Shown here one piece after another: positions 7,987-17,544 of a stretch of DNA of 64,000 nt. Where the stretch lies: assembly GCA_043808235.1 (NCBI GenBank), contig JAZDFC010000092.1, positions 6,748 to 70,747 on the forward strand. Direction: 5' to 3'. The notes under the pieces are model-generated. The model was not told the origin of the DNA and made no database searches. It saw only the letters and a list, made by a program, of their open reading frames with translations. A program made the position numbers and the translations under genes. The DNA is from JAZDFC01 sp043808235. Its GTDB lineage: Bacteria; Bacteroidota; Ignavibacteria; Ignavibacteriales; Melioribacteraceae. Every line of letters begins with the position of its first letter. The stretch's first letter is position 1.

Positions 7987-9309
7987 TTACTTTAACAGCA
8001 TCAATTTCTTCGAACTTACAAACGTACCGGCGCGAAGTTGATAAATGTACATGCCGCTCGAAAGACTCGAAGCGTCAAAATTTACTTCGTATGTACCGGC
8101 AGATTTCTTTTCATCAATAAGCGTAGCAACTTCTCTTCCAAGTACATCATACACCTTTAACGTGACATGTTGTAGAGACGCCATATATGGCGTCTCTACA
8201 CCCGGGATGGAATATTTTATTGTTGTGGTCGGATTAAACGGATTCGGGTAATTCTGATAAAGAATAAAATCTATTGGCAACTCTGATCCGGCAGTAACAC
8301 CGGTCGTCGAAAAAGCGAATTCATAGGTTGTATTCAAAATATTGCCTTCATCATCTTTACCGCCAAATAAAATAACTCTATCGTTTGGTTCATCATACAC
8401 TGCAGCAGAGTACGATATTTTTTTTGGCAGATTCGGCATTTCGCTCCATTTGAATTCGTCCGGCGAAAATTTCCAAACACCATCTACAGTTTCATAACCT
8501 TTCTGATTATATTCTTCACCTCCTATTACCAATAGACCATGCTCTTTCGCGTCGCAGCATGGAGCCTTGTCCAGCCATCCCGGCACAGGATCATCAAGTT
8601 CGAAACTAAATATGGTATATGCGTCAGCTACTTCTTCATAGACATACATCCTTTCGGGTGCTTTATAAACTTGAAGGTTATAAACTAAACCAACCCGTGG
8701 TAACATTCTCTGATGATATGAAGTAAACGGAGGGTCATTTTTCCTTGTAAATTGATTAGTGGAAGTGTTATACATCCACGCATCTTTAATGTATCCGGAA
8801 CTATTATAATTTCGGAGTCCGTCGACAATAAGAACCTCTCCATTTTCCAAAACGGCGGAAGAATGTGAAAAACGGGCTTCCGGTTTCTCGCCGTTAATTG
8901 TTACTTCATCCCATCTGTTCAAGAAAGAATCATAACACCACATATCATCGAATAAATTACCATCATTATCACGCCCCCCGTGAATGTAAAATTTATTTTC
9001 CTCAACCCAGGAAGCGAAGTCTTTCCGCGGCGTTGGAGGACTATTGCCGGGTGTAATTTCACTCCAATCATTCTGTTCAAACACAAAAAGATCGTTAAAT
9101 AAATCCTGTTCCGGTACACCTCCTCCAAAAAGCAATATTCCTCCGCTTGGCAAGGTTGCCATAGCTGCGCCTTCTCTAGCAGAAGGAGCATTAGATGTAT
9201 TGACCTCATTCCATGTTTGAGCTATAGGCGCCGATGAAAATAATATGAAGATTATAAGCGAATTGATACAGAAGATAAAGTATAAATTATTAGAGCTGTT
9301 CAGTTTCAT
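7987..9309 (-). CDS. T9SS-exported Kelch-repeat beta-propeller protein
   Basis: A 440-residue secreted protein with a hydrophobic N-terminal signal (NSLIIFILFSSAPIAQ). The body has Kelch repeats: SAREGAAMATLPSGGILLFGG, TPRKDFASWVEENKFYIHGG, ARFSHSSAVLENGEVLIVDG and SYSAAVYDEPNDRVILFGG, each with the double glycine followed by spaced aromatic residues (for example MWCYDSFLNRWDEV). This predicts a binding beta-propeller on the cell surface. The C-terminal 85 residues are a T9SS type A sorting domain (LYQNYPNPFNPTTTIKYSIP to KKLMLLK) with a 30-bp palindrome in its coding sequence at 8171-8200. The ligand is not known. Confidence 0.9.
   Translation of the reverse strand: MKLNSSNNLYFIFCINSLIIFILFSSAPIAQTWNEVNTSNAPSAREGAAMATLPSGGILLFGGGVPEQDLFNDLFVFEQNDWSEITPGNSPPTPRKDFASWVEENKFYIHGGRDNDGNLFDDMWCYDSFLNRWDEVTINGEKPEARFSHSSAVLENGEVLIVDGLRNYNSSGYIKDAWMYNTSTNQFTRKNDPPFTSYHQRMLPRVGLVYNLQVYKAPERMYVYEEVADAYTIFSFELDDPVPGWLDKAPCCDAKEHGLLVIGGEEYNQKGYETVDGVWKFSPDEFKWSEMPNLPKKISYSAAVYDEPNDRVILFGGKDDEGNILNTTYEFAFSTTGVTAGSELPIDFILYQNYPNPFNPTTTIKYSIPGVETPYMASLQHVTLKVYDVLGREVATLIDEKKSAGTYEVNFDASSLSSGMYIYQLRAGTFVSSKKLMLLK
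8171..8200. repeat. 30-bp perfect palindrome, GTAGAGACG family, inside a T9SS sorting domain
   Basis: Arms TGTAGAGACGCCATA and complement. It encodes VETPYMASLQ in frame on the minus strand, between KYSIPG and HVTLKVYD. The inner arm is GCC/GGC where the copy at 5867 has GGG/CCC, so both sides differ together. Confidence 0.93.
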
Positions 9310-9437
9310 TATTGTATCCCCATTATTACAATTAAATGTTTAGACAATTTTAATTCTCACTAAAAAGCTATAACAAAATATACATCTCCGTTTATTTAGT
9401 TACAAGTTTACCAACCATTCGAATGCTTAATTTGGCA

Positions 9438-11522
9438 CTATTTAATTAACAACATTTTCTTCACATCAACAAAATCATAAGCTTCAATTCTGAAGAAGTA
9501 AACACCCGAAGCGAAATTCGCTGCATCAAAAGTAACTTCGTAATTACCCGGATTCTGAGTTTCATTTACAAGCGTTTTTACTTCTCTTCCGAGCACATCA
9601 TAAACTTTTAACGTGACATGTTGTAGAGACGCCATATATGGCGTCTCTACGCCCGGGATGGAATATTGTATTGTTGTACTCGGATTAAACGGATTGGGAT
9701 AGTTTTGATGTAGCATGAATGTAACCGGAATTTCGGAAGATTCTCGGACAGATGTTATATTCGTTGGGTATGATGTAATATAACTTACAGATTTACTTGT
9801 GAATAATCCCGGAACAGAAAGCTCCACTGTTACTTCATCCGTTAAAGTATCGCCGTTAACCGGTATCGAATAATTTAGTAACAGAGTCGTAAATTCAAAC
9901 GGCTGAAGCTCACTTGTTGTAGTTTGAGTTTCTGCTACCCAGCCAAGAACAGATGTAATTCCCACATTAAATGTTTTTGCCGCCATACTTTGATTTTGAA
10001 TTATAAGTTCAAATGTTCCGGAGCTTCCTGCCGAATCCGTAACAGTTGTTTCTGAAATATATCCATCTGTTATGGAAACATCCGAAGGATACATTTCAGG
10101 AGGCCAATTTTGACTAAAGCCGCCGGCAGGGGGAATTATATTATCAGAAAAAATTTTGATTTTATAATTGAGTCCTCCAGTAAAATCCTCTATATCCTGC
10201 CGACCTGAAAAATCCACAGTGCCGCCCGGAGGGGTTTGGATAATTAATAATTCATCAACATAAATGAATCCGAATCCGGGATTATCGGAGAACTTTATAT
10301 AATTTCCCATAATCTTCAAAGTATCTGCACTAATTTTTACGGAGTCTCCTTCAACAATAATACTATCAGCGGCAATCGTTATATTATTAAAGTAGACTTC
10401 TTTATCAAGCTTTGAAATTGAATTATTCAATTGTGTTAATTCTGGTTTATACGGAATAGTAGTCTTTTTTCCTGAGGAACCTGCGCTAACTTTTCCCATA
10501 ATGGTAGAACTTTTTGCAGATATTTTTACCTTTCCATCCTTTGCGTATTCTGAATATGATGCACTACCCGCTGTAATTTGTGAATTTTTGGAGGCAAAAA
10601 GACTATTACCGGCATTTATCCAAACATTTCCTGCATCAGAATTTTCACAATCTCCCGCTTTTACGGTCCCATCAATCCATACATTATTTTTACTGGTTAT
10701 AGTAAAGTTTCCTCCATGCCCATATTCACTATTTCCAGATTCAACTGTTCCGGTTATTTCAACATTATTTGCTTTAATATAAACATCACCTCCATTATTC
10801 GGGGAGCTGGCTGCTGTTCCAGCGAGTACTACATTATTTTCACACTGTACACCAAAATGATCGCCCGTCTTCATATTTCCGGTTTGGGTATTAGTAAAGC
10901 TTCCTGAAGTAATAATTATACTACCTGTGCTTCCGGCTGTCATATTACCTGAATTTGTAACGACACTATTTGAATTCATGTGATTGCAGATAATAATAGA
11001 GCCGCTAATCGTTCCTTCGGAAGTATTTGAAACTTCACTACAATTTTCCACTCCAAGGTAAGTTGTGCTTATTGTTCCATTATTGGTAAATGTGGACGTA
11101 TATTCATTACTGCCTTTTACCTCCAGTTTTTTACCGCTTATTGAACCTTCATTTACAAACTCAGTAACTCCATCGAGCAATCCAATCGTAGTACTCTCGG
11201 TGACTGTCACATTTCCATCCTGTGTATTCTCAAATTTATGCGTTTGTACATTAACAGTTTCAACAACAAGTTCTCCTTCATTTCTTATAGATTTAGAGAA
11301 GAGATATGTGTTAATGTTAGTATGATGATTACCATATACACATGTAGGAGAACCTTTGGGTATAACTACATCGTCATTCTGCGAGGGAATTTTTCCATTG
11401 CTCCAGTTTTGCGGATTATCCCAATACTTATCGCCTGCCCCCGTCCAGGTAACCGTTTCTTTGGGTGACGAGCTGCCTATAAATAATGATAAGCCAATTA
11501 TTAAGACAATGATCTTTTTCAT
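9438..11522 (-). CDS. T9SS-exported cell-surface protein, NW-motif/G8-like repeat protein (paralogue 2)
   Basis: A 694-residue secreted protein with signal MKKIIVLIIGLSLFIGSSS. After it comes WTGAGDKYWDNPQNWSNGKIP and DDVVIPKGSP, the same opening module as the 5682 and 11675 genes. A long T/N/S/G-rich repetitive body follows (TNSGNMTAGSTGSIIITSG, NNVEITGTVESGNSEYGHGG, KNNVWIDGTVKAGDCEN), expected to form a right-handed beta-helix or filament. A Fn3/CARDB-like stretch precedes the sorting domain (SDVSITDGYISETTVTDSAGSSGTFELI). The T9SS domain runs from LHQNYPNPFNPSTTIQYSIP to KKMLLIK and contains a palindrome at 9623-9650. An adhesin or surface-layer role is inference only. Confidence 0.88.
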   Translation of the reverse strand: MKKIIVLIIGLSLFIGSSSPKETVTWTGAGDKYWDNPQNWSNGKIPSQNDDVVIPKGSPTCVYGNHHTNINTYLFSKSIRNEGELVVETVNVQTHKFENTQDGNVTVTESTTIGLLDGVTEFVNEGSISGKKLEVKGSNEYTSTFTNNGTISTTYLGVENCSEVSNTSEGTISGSIIICNHMNSNSVVTNSGNMTAGSTGSIIITSGSFTNTQTGNMKTGDHFGVQCENNVVLAGTAASSPNNGGDVYIKANNVEITGTVESGNSEYGHGGNFTITSKNNVWIDGTVKAGDCENSDAGNVWINAGNSLFASKNSQITAGSASYSEYAKDGKVKISAKSSTIMGKVSAGSSGKKTTIPYKPELTQLNNSISKLDKEVYFNNITIAADSIIVEGDSVKISADTLKIMGNYIKFSDNPGFGFIYVDELLIIQTPPGGTVDFSGRQDIEDFTGGLNYKIKIFSDNIIPPAGGFSQNWPPEMYPSDVSITDGYISETTVTDSAGSSGTFELIIQNQSMAAKTFNVGITSVLGWVAETQTTTSELQPFEFTTLLLNYSIPVNGDTLTDEVTVELSVPGLFTSKSVSYITSYPTNITSVRESSEIPVTFMLHQNYPNPFNPSTTIQYSIPGVETPYMASLQHVTLKVYDVLGREVKTLVNETQNPGNYEVTFDAANFASGVYFFRIEAYDFVDVKKMLLIK
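9623..9650. repeat. 28-bp perfect palindrome, GTAGAGACG family, inside a T9SS sorting domain
   Basis: Same arm class as 8171-8200 (GACGCC/GGCGTC around ATATAT). It encodes VETPYMASLQ between QYSIPG and HVTLKVYD. Confidence 0.92.
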
Positions 11523-11674
11523 AACTACCTCTGCTTGTTAAGTTATCACTTCCGCAATAAGGTTATGAAGATGGAGAATTGAAGCGCCACAAAGATAAGG
11601 ATTATTTCAATTCTCCATTACATTAAAGATTTTAAAATTGTTTCATTTATAGCCCGGTTCAAAAATGGAACTGG

Positions 11675-13591
11675 TTACTTCATTAACAACATTTTCTTCA
11701 CATCAACAAAATCATAAGCTTCAATTCTGTAGAAGTATACACCCGAAGAAAAACAGGACGCATTAAAAGTAACTTCATAGTTACCCGGTGATTGCATTTC
11801 GTTTACGAGTGTTCTTACTTCTCTTCCAAGCACATCATAAATTTTTAACGTTACATGTTGTAAAGACGGGGCACCCGTCAATTGCCGGGCAAGTTGCCCC
11901 GTCTCTACGCCCGGGATGGAATATTTTATTGTTGTTGTTGGATTAAACGGATTAGGGTAATTTTGAAAAAGCTCAAAATCCGTCGGCATTTGTGATGATG
12001 AATTTGCATCAATTCCTGTTGGTGGAGAAGGAATACCTGTGGAAGTAATTGTTGTGGTTATTGATTTTGAAAATCCGCCGATGGAAGCAGTAATATCAAT
12101 AATATCAGCACTGCCTTGTTCTGCATTTTCCGGAATTACAAAATCTATTTTAAGTGTATCGGATTCAAAAAAGGACAGGGATTTAGTATTTCCGGTTGAA
12201 GCATTAAGCCAGCCTTTTTGAGATGTTATCGTGTAATTGATAGCCTTATCAGAAAGACAGTGATTTTTAAGTATGACTGAAAGAATTCCGCTTCCGCCGG
12301 CATTTGAATACACCGGATTTGCAGTTACTATCAAATCGACGATTCCTGCGTCGGCGGGAAATATTTCAGGCGCTAAATCAAAAATAAAATTTAATCCTTC
12401 TACCGGTGGAATAACATTATTACTGTGAATGATAGATTTAAATCCAACTCCGCCGCTTATACCTCCCTGTGTGTGAACACCCGATAAATCCACAATACCG
12501 TTGGCTGAGGTATTAAAATCAATTTCCTTTTCCATATAAATTGTTGCATAGTCCGTGAAATCCGAAAACATGATATGATTTCCAATTAGTTTTAGCGTAT
12601 CGGCTAACATAAAACCTGTCTCGTTGGGTCTAAAAATTATTGAATCGGCAACAATAATAATATTCCCCAGAGTATTTTGATTTGCAGAAGAATTATTAGC
12701 TCTCCTACCCGGGCTATCGCCGCTACTAATCGATCCTTCGTTATCAATAACCTTGGCGGAAGCTTTAACAAAGCCGGTTCCTAAAGCACCGCTTCCTGCC
12801 TGAATGGATGCACTGTTAAGGATATATGACGAATTAATAGTTACATTCCCTGCACATCCTTCGGATGAGTTACCGCTGTTTATATTTCCATAATTGTGAA
12901 CTGTATTTGCTGAATTAATGAAAACCGATCCCCCATCCTCACCGGAACCGGTACTTTCGCGTCCTGAAATTGATGAGTTGATTCCGAATGTGCATGTGCC
13001 CGGTTCCACATTTTCGGGAGGGGAATCGGATCCATTCGGAGAATAGCAATTCATATATACTGTGTTTCCCTGAACTGATGCCGATTCATTGTTATCAATT
13101 TGACTGACGTTACAAAATACCGTGTTTGCGTTTATCGAGCCCGAATTCGTCAAAGGGAAAAAACAACTGTTTGAACTTTGTGAAACTGCAAAGATCGCAT
13201 TGTCACCGCTAACGCTTCCCATATTTATAAAACCGCTTGTAAGAGGATTATAACCACTGCCGTCACCATTTTGTGTAATAAAAAAGTTGCTGGTAACGGA
13301 TATTATTCCCGCATTAATAACTACTCCGGTAGATAAACTTGTTTGATTAATCTGTAACATACCCTGATTGGTAAGTGAACCCACAGCAATAGAACCGTCC
13401 GGGACATGACAAAGAGGCGAGCCGCCCGGGATAAAAACCCCATCTTTTGCACCCGGGACTCCGGCCGGATCCCAATTATTTGCATCTCCCCAACTCGAAC
13501 CGTGGCTGCCGGTCCAGGTTTTTTGAACTTGAGACATCGTGTTGGACGCTAAAAGAATAACAAACATTAAACAATAAATAATCGTTTTCAT
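11675..13591 (-). CDS. T9SS-exported cell-surface protein, NW-motif/G8-like repeat protein (paralogue 3)
   Basis: A 638-residue secreted protein with signal MKTIIYCLMFVILLASNTMSQ. The first module, TWTGSHGSSWGDANNWDPAG then DGVFIPGGSP, aligns by eye with the 5682 and 9438 products. The middle is N/S/G-rich with repeated short strands (NAGIISVTSNFFITQNGDG, NSGSINANTVFCNVSQ). The region before the sorting domain (EIFPADAGIVDLIVTANPVYSNAGGSGILSVILKN) parallels the 9438 protein, so all three share domain order. The T9SS domain runs from LFQNYPNPFNPTTTIKYSIP to KKMLLMK, and its loop is enlarged by a 49-bp composite palindrome at 11860-11908 (protein VETGQLARQLTGAPSLQ). Confidence 0.88.
   Translation of the reverse strand: MKTIIYCLMFVILLASNTMSQVQKTWTGSHGSSWGDANNWDPAGVPGAKDGVFIPGGSPLCHVPDGSIAVGSLTNQGMLQINQTSLSTGVVINAGIISVTSNFFITQNGDGSGYNPLTSGFINMGSVSGDNAIFAVSQSSNSCFFPLTNSGSINANTVFCNVSQIDNNESASVQGNTVYMNCYSPNGSDSPPENVEPGTCTFGINSSISGRESTGSGEDGGSVFINSANTVHNYGNINSGNSSEGCAGNVTINSSYILNSASIQAGSGALGTGFVKASAKVIDNEGSISSGDSPGRRANNSSANQNTLGNIIIVADSIIFRPNETGFMLADTLKLIGNHIMFSDFTDYATIYMEKEIDFNTSANGIVDLSGVHTQGGISGGVGFKSIIHSNNVIPPVEGLNFIFDLAPEIFPADAGIVDLIVTANPVYSNAGGSGILSVILKNHCLSDKAINYTITSQKGWLNASTGNTKSLSFFESDTLKIDFVIPENAEQGSADIIDITASIGGFSKSITTTITSTGIPSPPTGIDANSSSQMPTDFELFQNYPNPFNPTTTIKYSIPGVETGQLARQLTGAPSLQHVTLKIYDVLGREVRTLVNEMQSPGNYEVTFNASCFSSGVYFYRIEAYDFVDVKKMLLMK
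11860..11908. repeat. 49-bp composite palindrome (element within element) inside a T9SS sorting domain
   Basis: Outer arms GTAAAGACGGGGC and GCCCCGTCTCTAC enclose a second imperfect palindrome ACCCGTCAATTGCCGGGC. The extra 21 bases relative to 28-bp copies equal seven codons, so the frame is kept. By eye, base-for-base identical to the copy at 45243-45291. Confidence 0.92.
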
Positions 13592-13659
13592 GATAGCCCC
13601 GTTTATTTTTTTAATCTAAAAATCACTTTCATCATAAAAGAAAATTTTTTTTATGCTGT

Positions 13660-16600
13660 TTATTTTAGCAGCATTAATTTTTTCGCTTCGCGATAATGCT
13701 GTGTTTCCAACCTGCAGATGTATAACCCGCTTGCTAAGCCTGTTGCGTTGAATTTAACTTGGTATGTACCAGGATTTTGAATTTCGTTCACAAGTGTTAC
13801 CATTTCTCTTCCAAGCATATCATACACCTTTAACGTGACATGTTGTAGAGACGCCATATATGGCGTCTTTACGCCCGGGATGGAATATTTTATTGTTGTG
13901 GTCGGATTAAACGGGTTGGGATAGTTTTGATACAATTTAAATTCATTCGGCAGAACCGGATTATCTTCTACATCGGTAAGATCGGCTAAAATAACCTGGG
14001 TAAAATTGGAATAAGTTATCGGCGCGTATCCTTCAATAGTTATTGTGTTTCCGTCATCCACAGCATTTAATCCCATTTTATCAACTATGATTGTATCTAC
14101 TCCTTTACCGCTTCCGCCGCCATCAATAAATCTTGGAACATCAAGTGGCTTCACTGTAATTTTATCATTTTCCGCTCCGCCGTAAAAATATTCGAATTGC
14201 CCGTCGAGGATTATCGTCCAGCCAGTTTCATCAACAACTTGCGGAACTCCGTACAAATCAAGATTGATTGTGTGGTCGAGATCATCCCCACTAAAGTTCA
14301 ATGTATCGATACCGCCCTCATCAAAAATAGAATCCGGGACTGCATTATTAAACAGAAGAGGCAGATTATCTTTAGAAAGATTCCCGGAAGTGTTTACCGG
14401 AAGTTTGTTGAGACAATCATTCCCCAAACCGGTAAATACGTAATCGTTATATCCAAAGTAGATAGTATTATTGCCGTTACCCGCATTTAAATAACAGTGC
14501 GATTCATTGTTGCCGTATAATATATCATCCCCAGTATAGGTTGTAACATAAGTGCCGAGTCTGCTTGCAATTACTTGTGTGTTTTCGAATTCGCAATCAA
14601 CAAGAATATTGTAAACCGGATCATGTTCAATTGTTGTTGGCTCGTCTTCTTTACTCGCCAATATATTCGGAAAATGTTCTGTGCTAATCCCGGAAAGATC
14701 AATCAATGTTATGTTTTCAAAAGTTATGTCTGAGTTTCTTTCTATTGCCGGGGTCGTTAAAAATTTTCCCTTGAATTTCTTTGGTGAATGCCGATCAGAT
14801 CGTACTATTACTCCTTCGACCGAACCAGATGGAATCTTTTTGCCATTTTGATCGGTTACTGTGTGTCCATCGACCGTAATATATCCTTCCGAATTGGCGC
14901 CAACAACCACAGGAAGACCGAATGATGTTGTCACTGTTAATACACCATGATCCATGGTAACTGATACAATAGTTTGATTTGAAATTTTTAATTTTTTCAC
15001 CCCTGGACTTTTTTGTGAAGCGCCGGCAACAATTTGACCTGTTGGATTTTGATTATCATATTGAATGGCTGCATTTGATGTTTGAGTTTGTCTATATGCT
15101 TTGATATTGTAAAAAGGATTCTCATCTACAAAAGTTGCACCTGCCGCAAACTCGTTTGTTTCGGGCAGATAAACAAATGAGAGAACTTGATTTTGAATAA
15201 CTAGTAAAATCAGTCCGTCAACCATTGCCATTAGTTTTCCCTCCGTTTCCGATCCTGCTTCGGTATTTGAAATTAGTTGTTTTTTAAGAAGTGTTGGCGG
15301 ATTTGCATTAGCATTATACGATGATAGATATGTTGAGCCGCCTTCGGTCGAAAGTGCAATCAGATAATCGCCGTCATAACCAAGCCCTACTGCCGTACCG
15401 CTAATCGGGATTGTGTTTACAAGAGTAGGATTCGTAAGTGTTTCAATAAAATAGGTTGAAATCCCGTTCCCGTGTGCAACGGAAATATTATTTATTTTCA
15501 CCGGTGAAACAGCGAATGCCTGCGCGCCCAATTCAACTTGAGCCAGCGGCTTGCGGGGCCATTGAGCGCCGGGAGCCACATCTTCGGTTCGCGAAAATAT
15601 TTCGAGATTTTGTCCGCCAACAGCATAACATGCCGCGCTGCTGAATGTCATATCGATAAAATTAGCCGTCGCCGTTGCAATTGATTGGTAATGCCCTACT
15701 TCGTTTGTCAAATCAATCAAATCAAATATTTTAATTTCTTTTGTATCATTTGCGATGAAGCATTGTCCCTCGTAAATAAAAACTTTTTGAGCGCCGGCAA
15801 CATTTCCAGTACTAACAAGCGTCATATCTTCGGGATCGGTAAAGCTGTACGAAAAAATATCACCGAGGTCGTCAATAACAACCATGCTGTGATTATTTAT
15901 ATCGTGGTCGACTGTAACACGCGGGCATAATAATTCACCGGATAAAACAATATTCGCAAGATTTGAAACATCGATAGTTCCGAACTTGCCGTCGGAGGTA
16001 AAGTAAATTTTATTGTTCGAAACTCCCCAAATTTCGAAATCAATCAGATTGAATGTTCCCTTACCAATTATTTGCGGATCGACGCCGGGCACGCCGCCGG
16101 TTGGAGTAATATCGATTACTATTACTTCGCCCCAATTTCTTGCGTACAATTTATTTCCTTTAATTATCATTTTATCGAAATCCTGGAGCGCTCGAAATCT
16201 TTCCAAATAGATAGTTGCCGGATCGGTGCGAAGTAGAACTTTTAAACCATCGTTGCTTACATCACTCTTACAACCGGCATAAATAAAACCATTATCGAAT
16301 CCCACGCATGTGATATTTTCGATGGCGATAGAAGCCGATTCAACCGGATTCGATTTGTTTGTTGTGTTGATGGTAACAAGTTTATCCGTTCCGTTAAAAT
16401 CTCCTGCAACATAAATTACATTATCATCAACTGCAAAATCATATATCGAAGCATTGCCGGGGTTGTATGTGCCAACAGGTCCGTTTGAGTTTGGTCCGCC
16501 CGTCCAATCAAAAATAAAAATCTTTTTTGCATCGAGGAAATCGCCGAGTTCTGCAACGTATAAATAACCATTTTTCAACACGATGCGGAAAATTCCATTA

Positions 16601-17007
16601 ATGCCGGAAAGCGCTGCGTACTGGAAGTTTTCAACATCCGCTTTCGATCCGGGTACAAATGTAGAAATGGTTGTTTTGTTTGTTTCTGGCCAAACAAAAT
16701 AACTGCAGACAACTCTGCCATTCTCGTAAGTAATACTTCTTGCCTCGCCGAGAATTTGAGTTGATGAATTGATCTCGACAGGATAGCTTAATACAGCATT
16801 ATGAACGAGATTGGATTGGGAAATAAAAATATTGCCCGCTCCGTCATCAGCGGCTGTGTTTATCCACCCGCCTATACCGTGGATTTCAATAATTTCTTCC
16901 GGCAGTTCGTCAATCGTTCCGCAAATGGAATTGTTGTTTGTGGTTTTCTGTGCAAAAAGACTGGAACACAATAATATCAGTACAAAAAGGTAAAAATTCG
17001 TTTTCAT
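13660..17007 (-). CDS. T9SS-exported LVIVD beta-propeller protein with RTX-like tail (paralogue A)
   Basis: An 1115-residue secreted protein with signal MKTNFYLFVLILLCSSLFAQ. Residues about 25-660 are a long beta-propeller of LVIVD type (DKLVTINTTNKSNPVESASI, GTIDVSNLANIVLSGEL, KEIKIFDLIDLTNEVGHYQS). Then come a segment with GASQKSPGVKKLKI and a calcium-binding RTX-like region (TGDDILYGNNES, NAGNGNNTIYFGYNDY, TGLGNDCLN, YGGAENDKITVKP). The sorting domain (LYQNYPNPFNPTTTIKYSIP to KKLMLLK) ends it. It is paralogous to the 33347 and 35726 genes. RTX-like nonapeptides imply folding on calcium outside the cell. The start follows a good ribosome site, GAGGAAAC. The ligand is unknown. Confidence 0.9.
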   Translation of the reverse strand: MKTNFYLFVLILLCSSLFAQKTTNNNSICGTIDELPEEIIEIHGIGGWINTAADDGAGNIFISQSNLVHNAVLSYPVEINSSTQILGEARSITYENGRVVCSYFVWPETNKTTISTFVPGSKADVENFQYAALSGINGIFRIVLKNGYLYVAELGDFLDAKKIFIFDWTGGPNSNGPVGTYNPGNASIYDFAVDDNVIYVAGDFNGTDKLVTINTTNKSNPVESASIAIENITCVGFDNGFIYAGCKSDVSNDGLKVLLRTDPATIYLERFRALQDFDKMIIKGNKLYARNWGEVIVIDITPTGGVPGVDPQIIGKGTFNLIDFEIWGVSNNKIYFTSDGKFGTIDVSNLANIVLSGELLCPRVTVDHDINNHSMVVIDDLGDIFSYSFTDPEDMTLVSTGNVAGAQKVFIYEGQCFIANDTKEIKIFDLIDLTNEVGHYQSIATATANFIDMTFSSAACYAVGGQNLEIFSRTEDVAPGAQWPRKPLAQVELGAQAFAVSPVKINNISVAHGNGISTYFIETLTNPTLVNTIPISGTAVGLGYDGDYLIALSTEGGSTYLSSYNANANPPTLLKKQLISNTEAGSETEGKLMAMVDGLILLVIQNQVLSFVYLPETNEFAAGATFVDENPFYNIKAYRQTQTSNAAIQYDNQNPTGQIVAGASQKSPGVKKLKISNQTIVSVTMDHGVLTVTTSFGLPVVVGANSEGYITVDGHTVTDQNGKKIPSGSVEGVIVRSDRHSPKKFKGKFLTTPAIERNSDITFENITLIDLSGISTEHFPNILASKEDEPTTIEHDPVYNILVDCEFENTQVIASRLGTYVTTYTGDDILYGNNESHCYLNAGNGNNTIYFGYNDYVFTGLGNDCLNKLPVNTSGNLSKDNLPLLFNNAVPDSIFDEGGIDTLNFSGDDLDHTINLDLYGVPQVVDETGWTIILDGQFEYFYGGAENDKITVKPLDVPRFIDGGGSGKGVDTIIVDKMGLNAVDDGNTITIEGYAPITYSNFTQVILADLTDVEDNPVLPNEFKLYQNYPNPFNPTTTIKYSIPGVKTPYMASLQHVTLKVYDMLGREMVTLVNEIQNPGTYQVKFNATGLASGLYICRLETQHYREAKKLMLLK
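13845..13872. repeat. 28-bp near-perfect palindrome, GTAGAGACG family, inside a T9SS sorting domain
   Basis: GACGCC/GGCGTC arm class with one mismatch (CTTTAC instead of CTCTAC at the right end). It encodes VKTPYMASLQ in frame, so the single change alters E to K. Confidence 0.9.
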
Positions 17008-17544
17008 GTTTCCTCCATCATTTTGATTTTAGAGTTATTTTAATGACGTTATATTTTCCACCGTGTAAATTCATCGCTAAATTAAACAAAATTTCTACTG
17101 CCAAGATAAATTCCAGGAAAAGTTTTCTCCACTCAGAATGCGACATAAGCTAACTCAAATGCGACAAACGGAATTGTGGAGCTGTTTTTGTAATTTTTAC
17201 TGCGTTATCTTCGTTTAAGATCGGAGGTTGCAGGGTTAACTTCTATTTAGGGCTGTTGCAAATTTTATTTGAGCATCTTCGACATGGTGGCCTTAGTGCA
17301 TCCATAGTGAACTTTGTGGTTAAGCTATTAGAGCGGCATGTTTTTTAACCACAAGGGACACAAAGAAAGCACAAAGATCACAAGAAAATACATATTGCCT
17401 TCATAGTGAGAATTGTGGTTAGCTCATTTAAAATATTTGATTAAATTAACTCTATGGGATTTGACTTTTTCTTAGTCGTTATGGTTGATAAATAATCGGT
17501 GTATAATTTTTTATAATAGATATATAATCAACATCGGAACGGAC
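17008..17544. other. Divergent intergenic region between the LVIVD gene and the hybrid kinase
   Basis: 537 bases upstream of both a minus-strand and a plus-strand gene, so it should hold two promoters, though none can be assigned safely. The stretch 17291-17421 is a dispersed repeat. Just upstream of the kinase start (17545) CGGAAC may serve as ribosome-binding site. Confidence 0.5.
17291..17421. repeat. Intergenic dispersed repeat, ACCACAA/TTGTGGT family, about one and a half copies
   Basis: A right-hand end (17291-17323, ending ACTTTGTGGTTAA) is followed by a whole copy (17345-17421) that opens TTAACCACAAGGGACACAAAG and closes GAATTGTGGTTA. The ends are inverted, and the inside has short iterated CACAAAG units. 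Similar elements are common in intergenic DNA of environmental Bacteroidota, by my recollection. No coding capacity. Confidence 0.7.

Noticed and set aside
9432..9450. TGGCAC as a sigma-54 promoter
   Set aside because: The -12 TTGC element is not at the right spacing, and the site lies downstream of the gene end.
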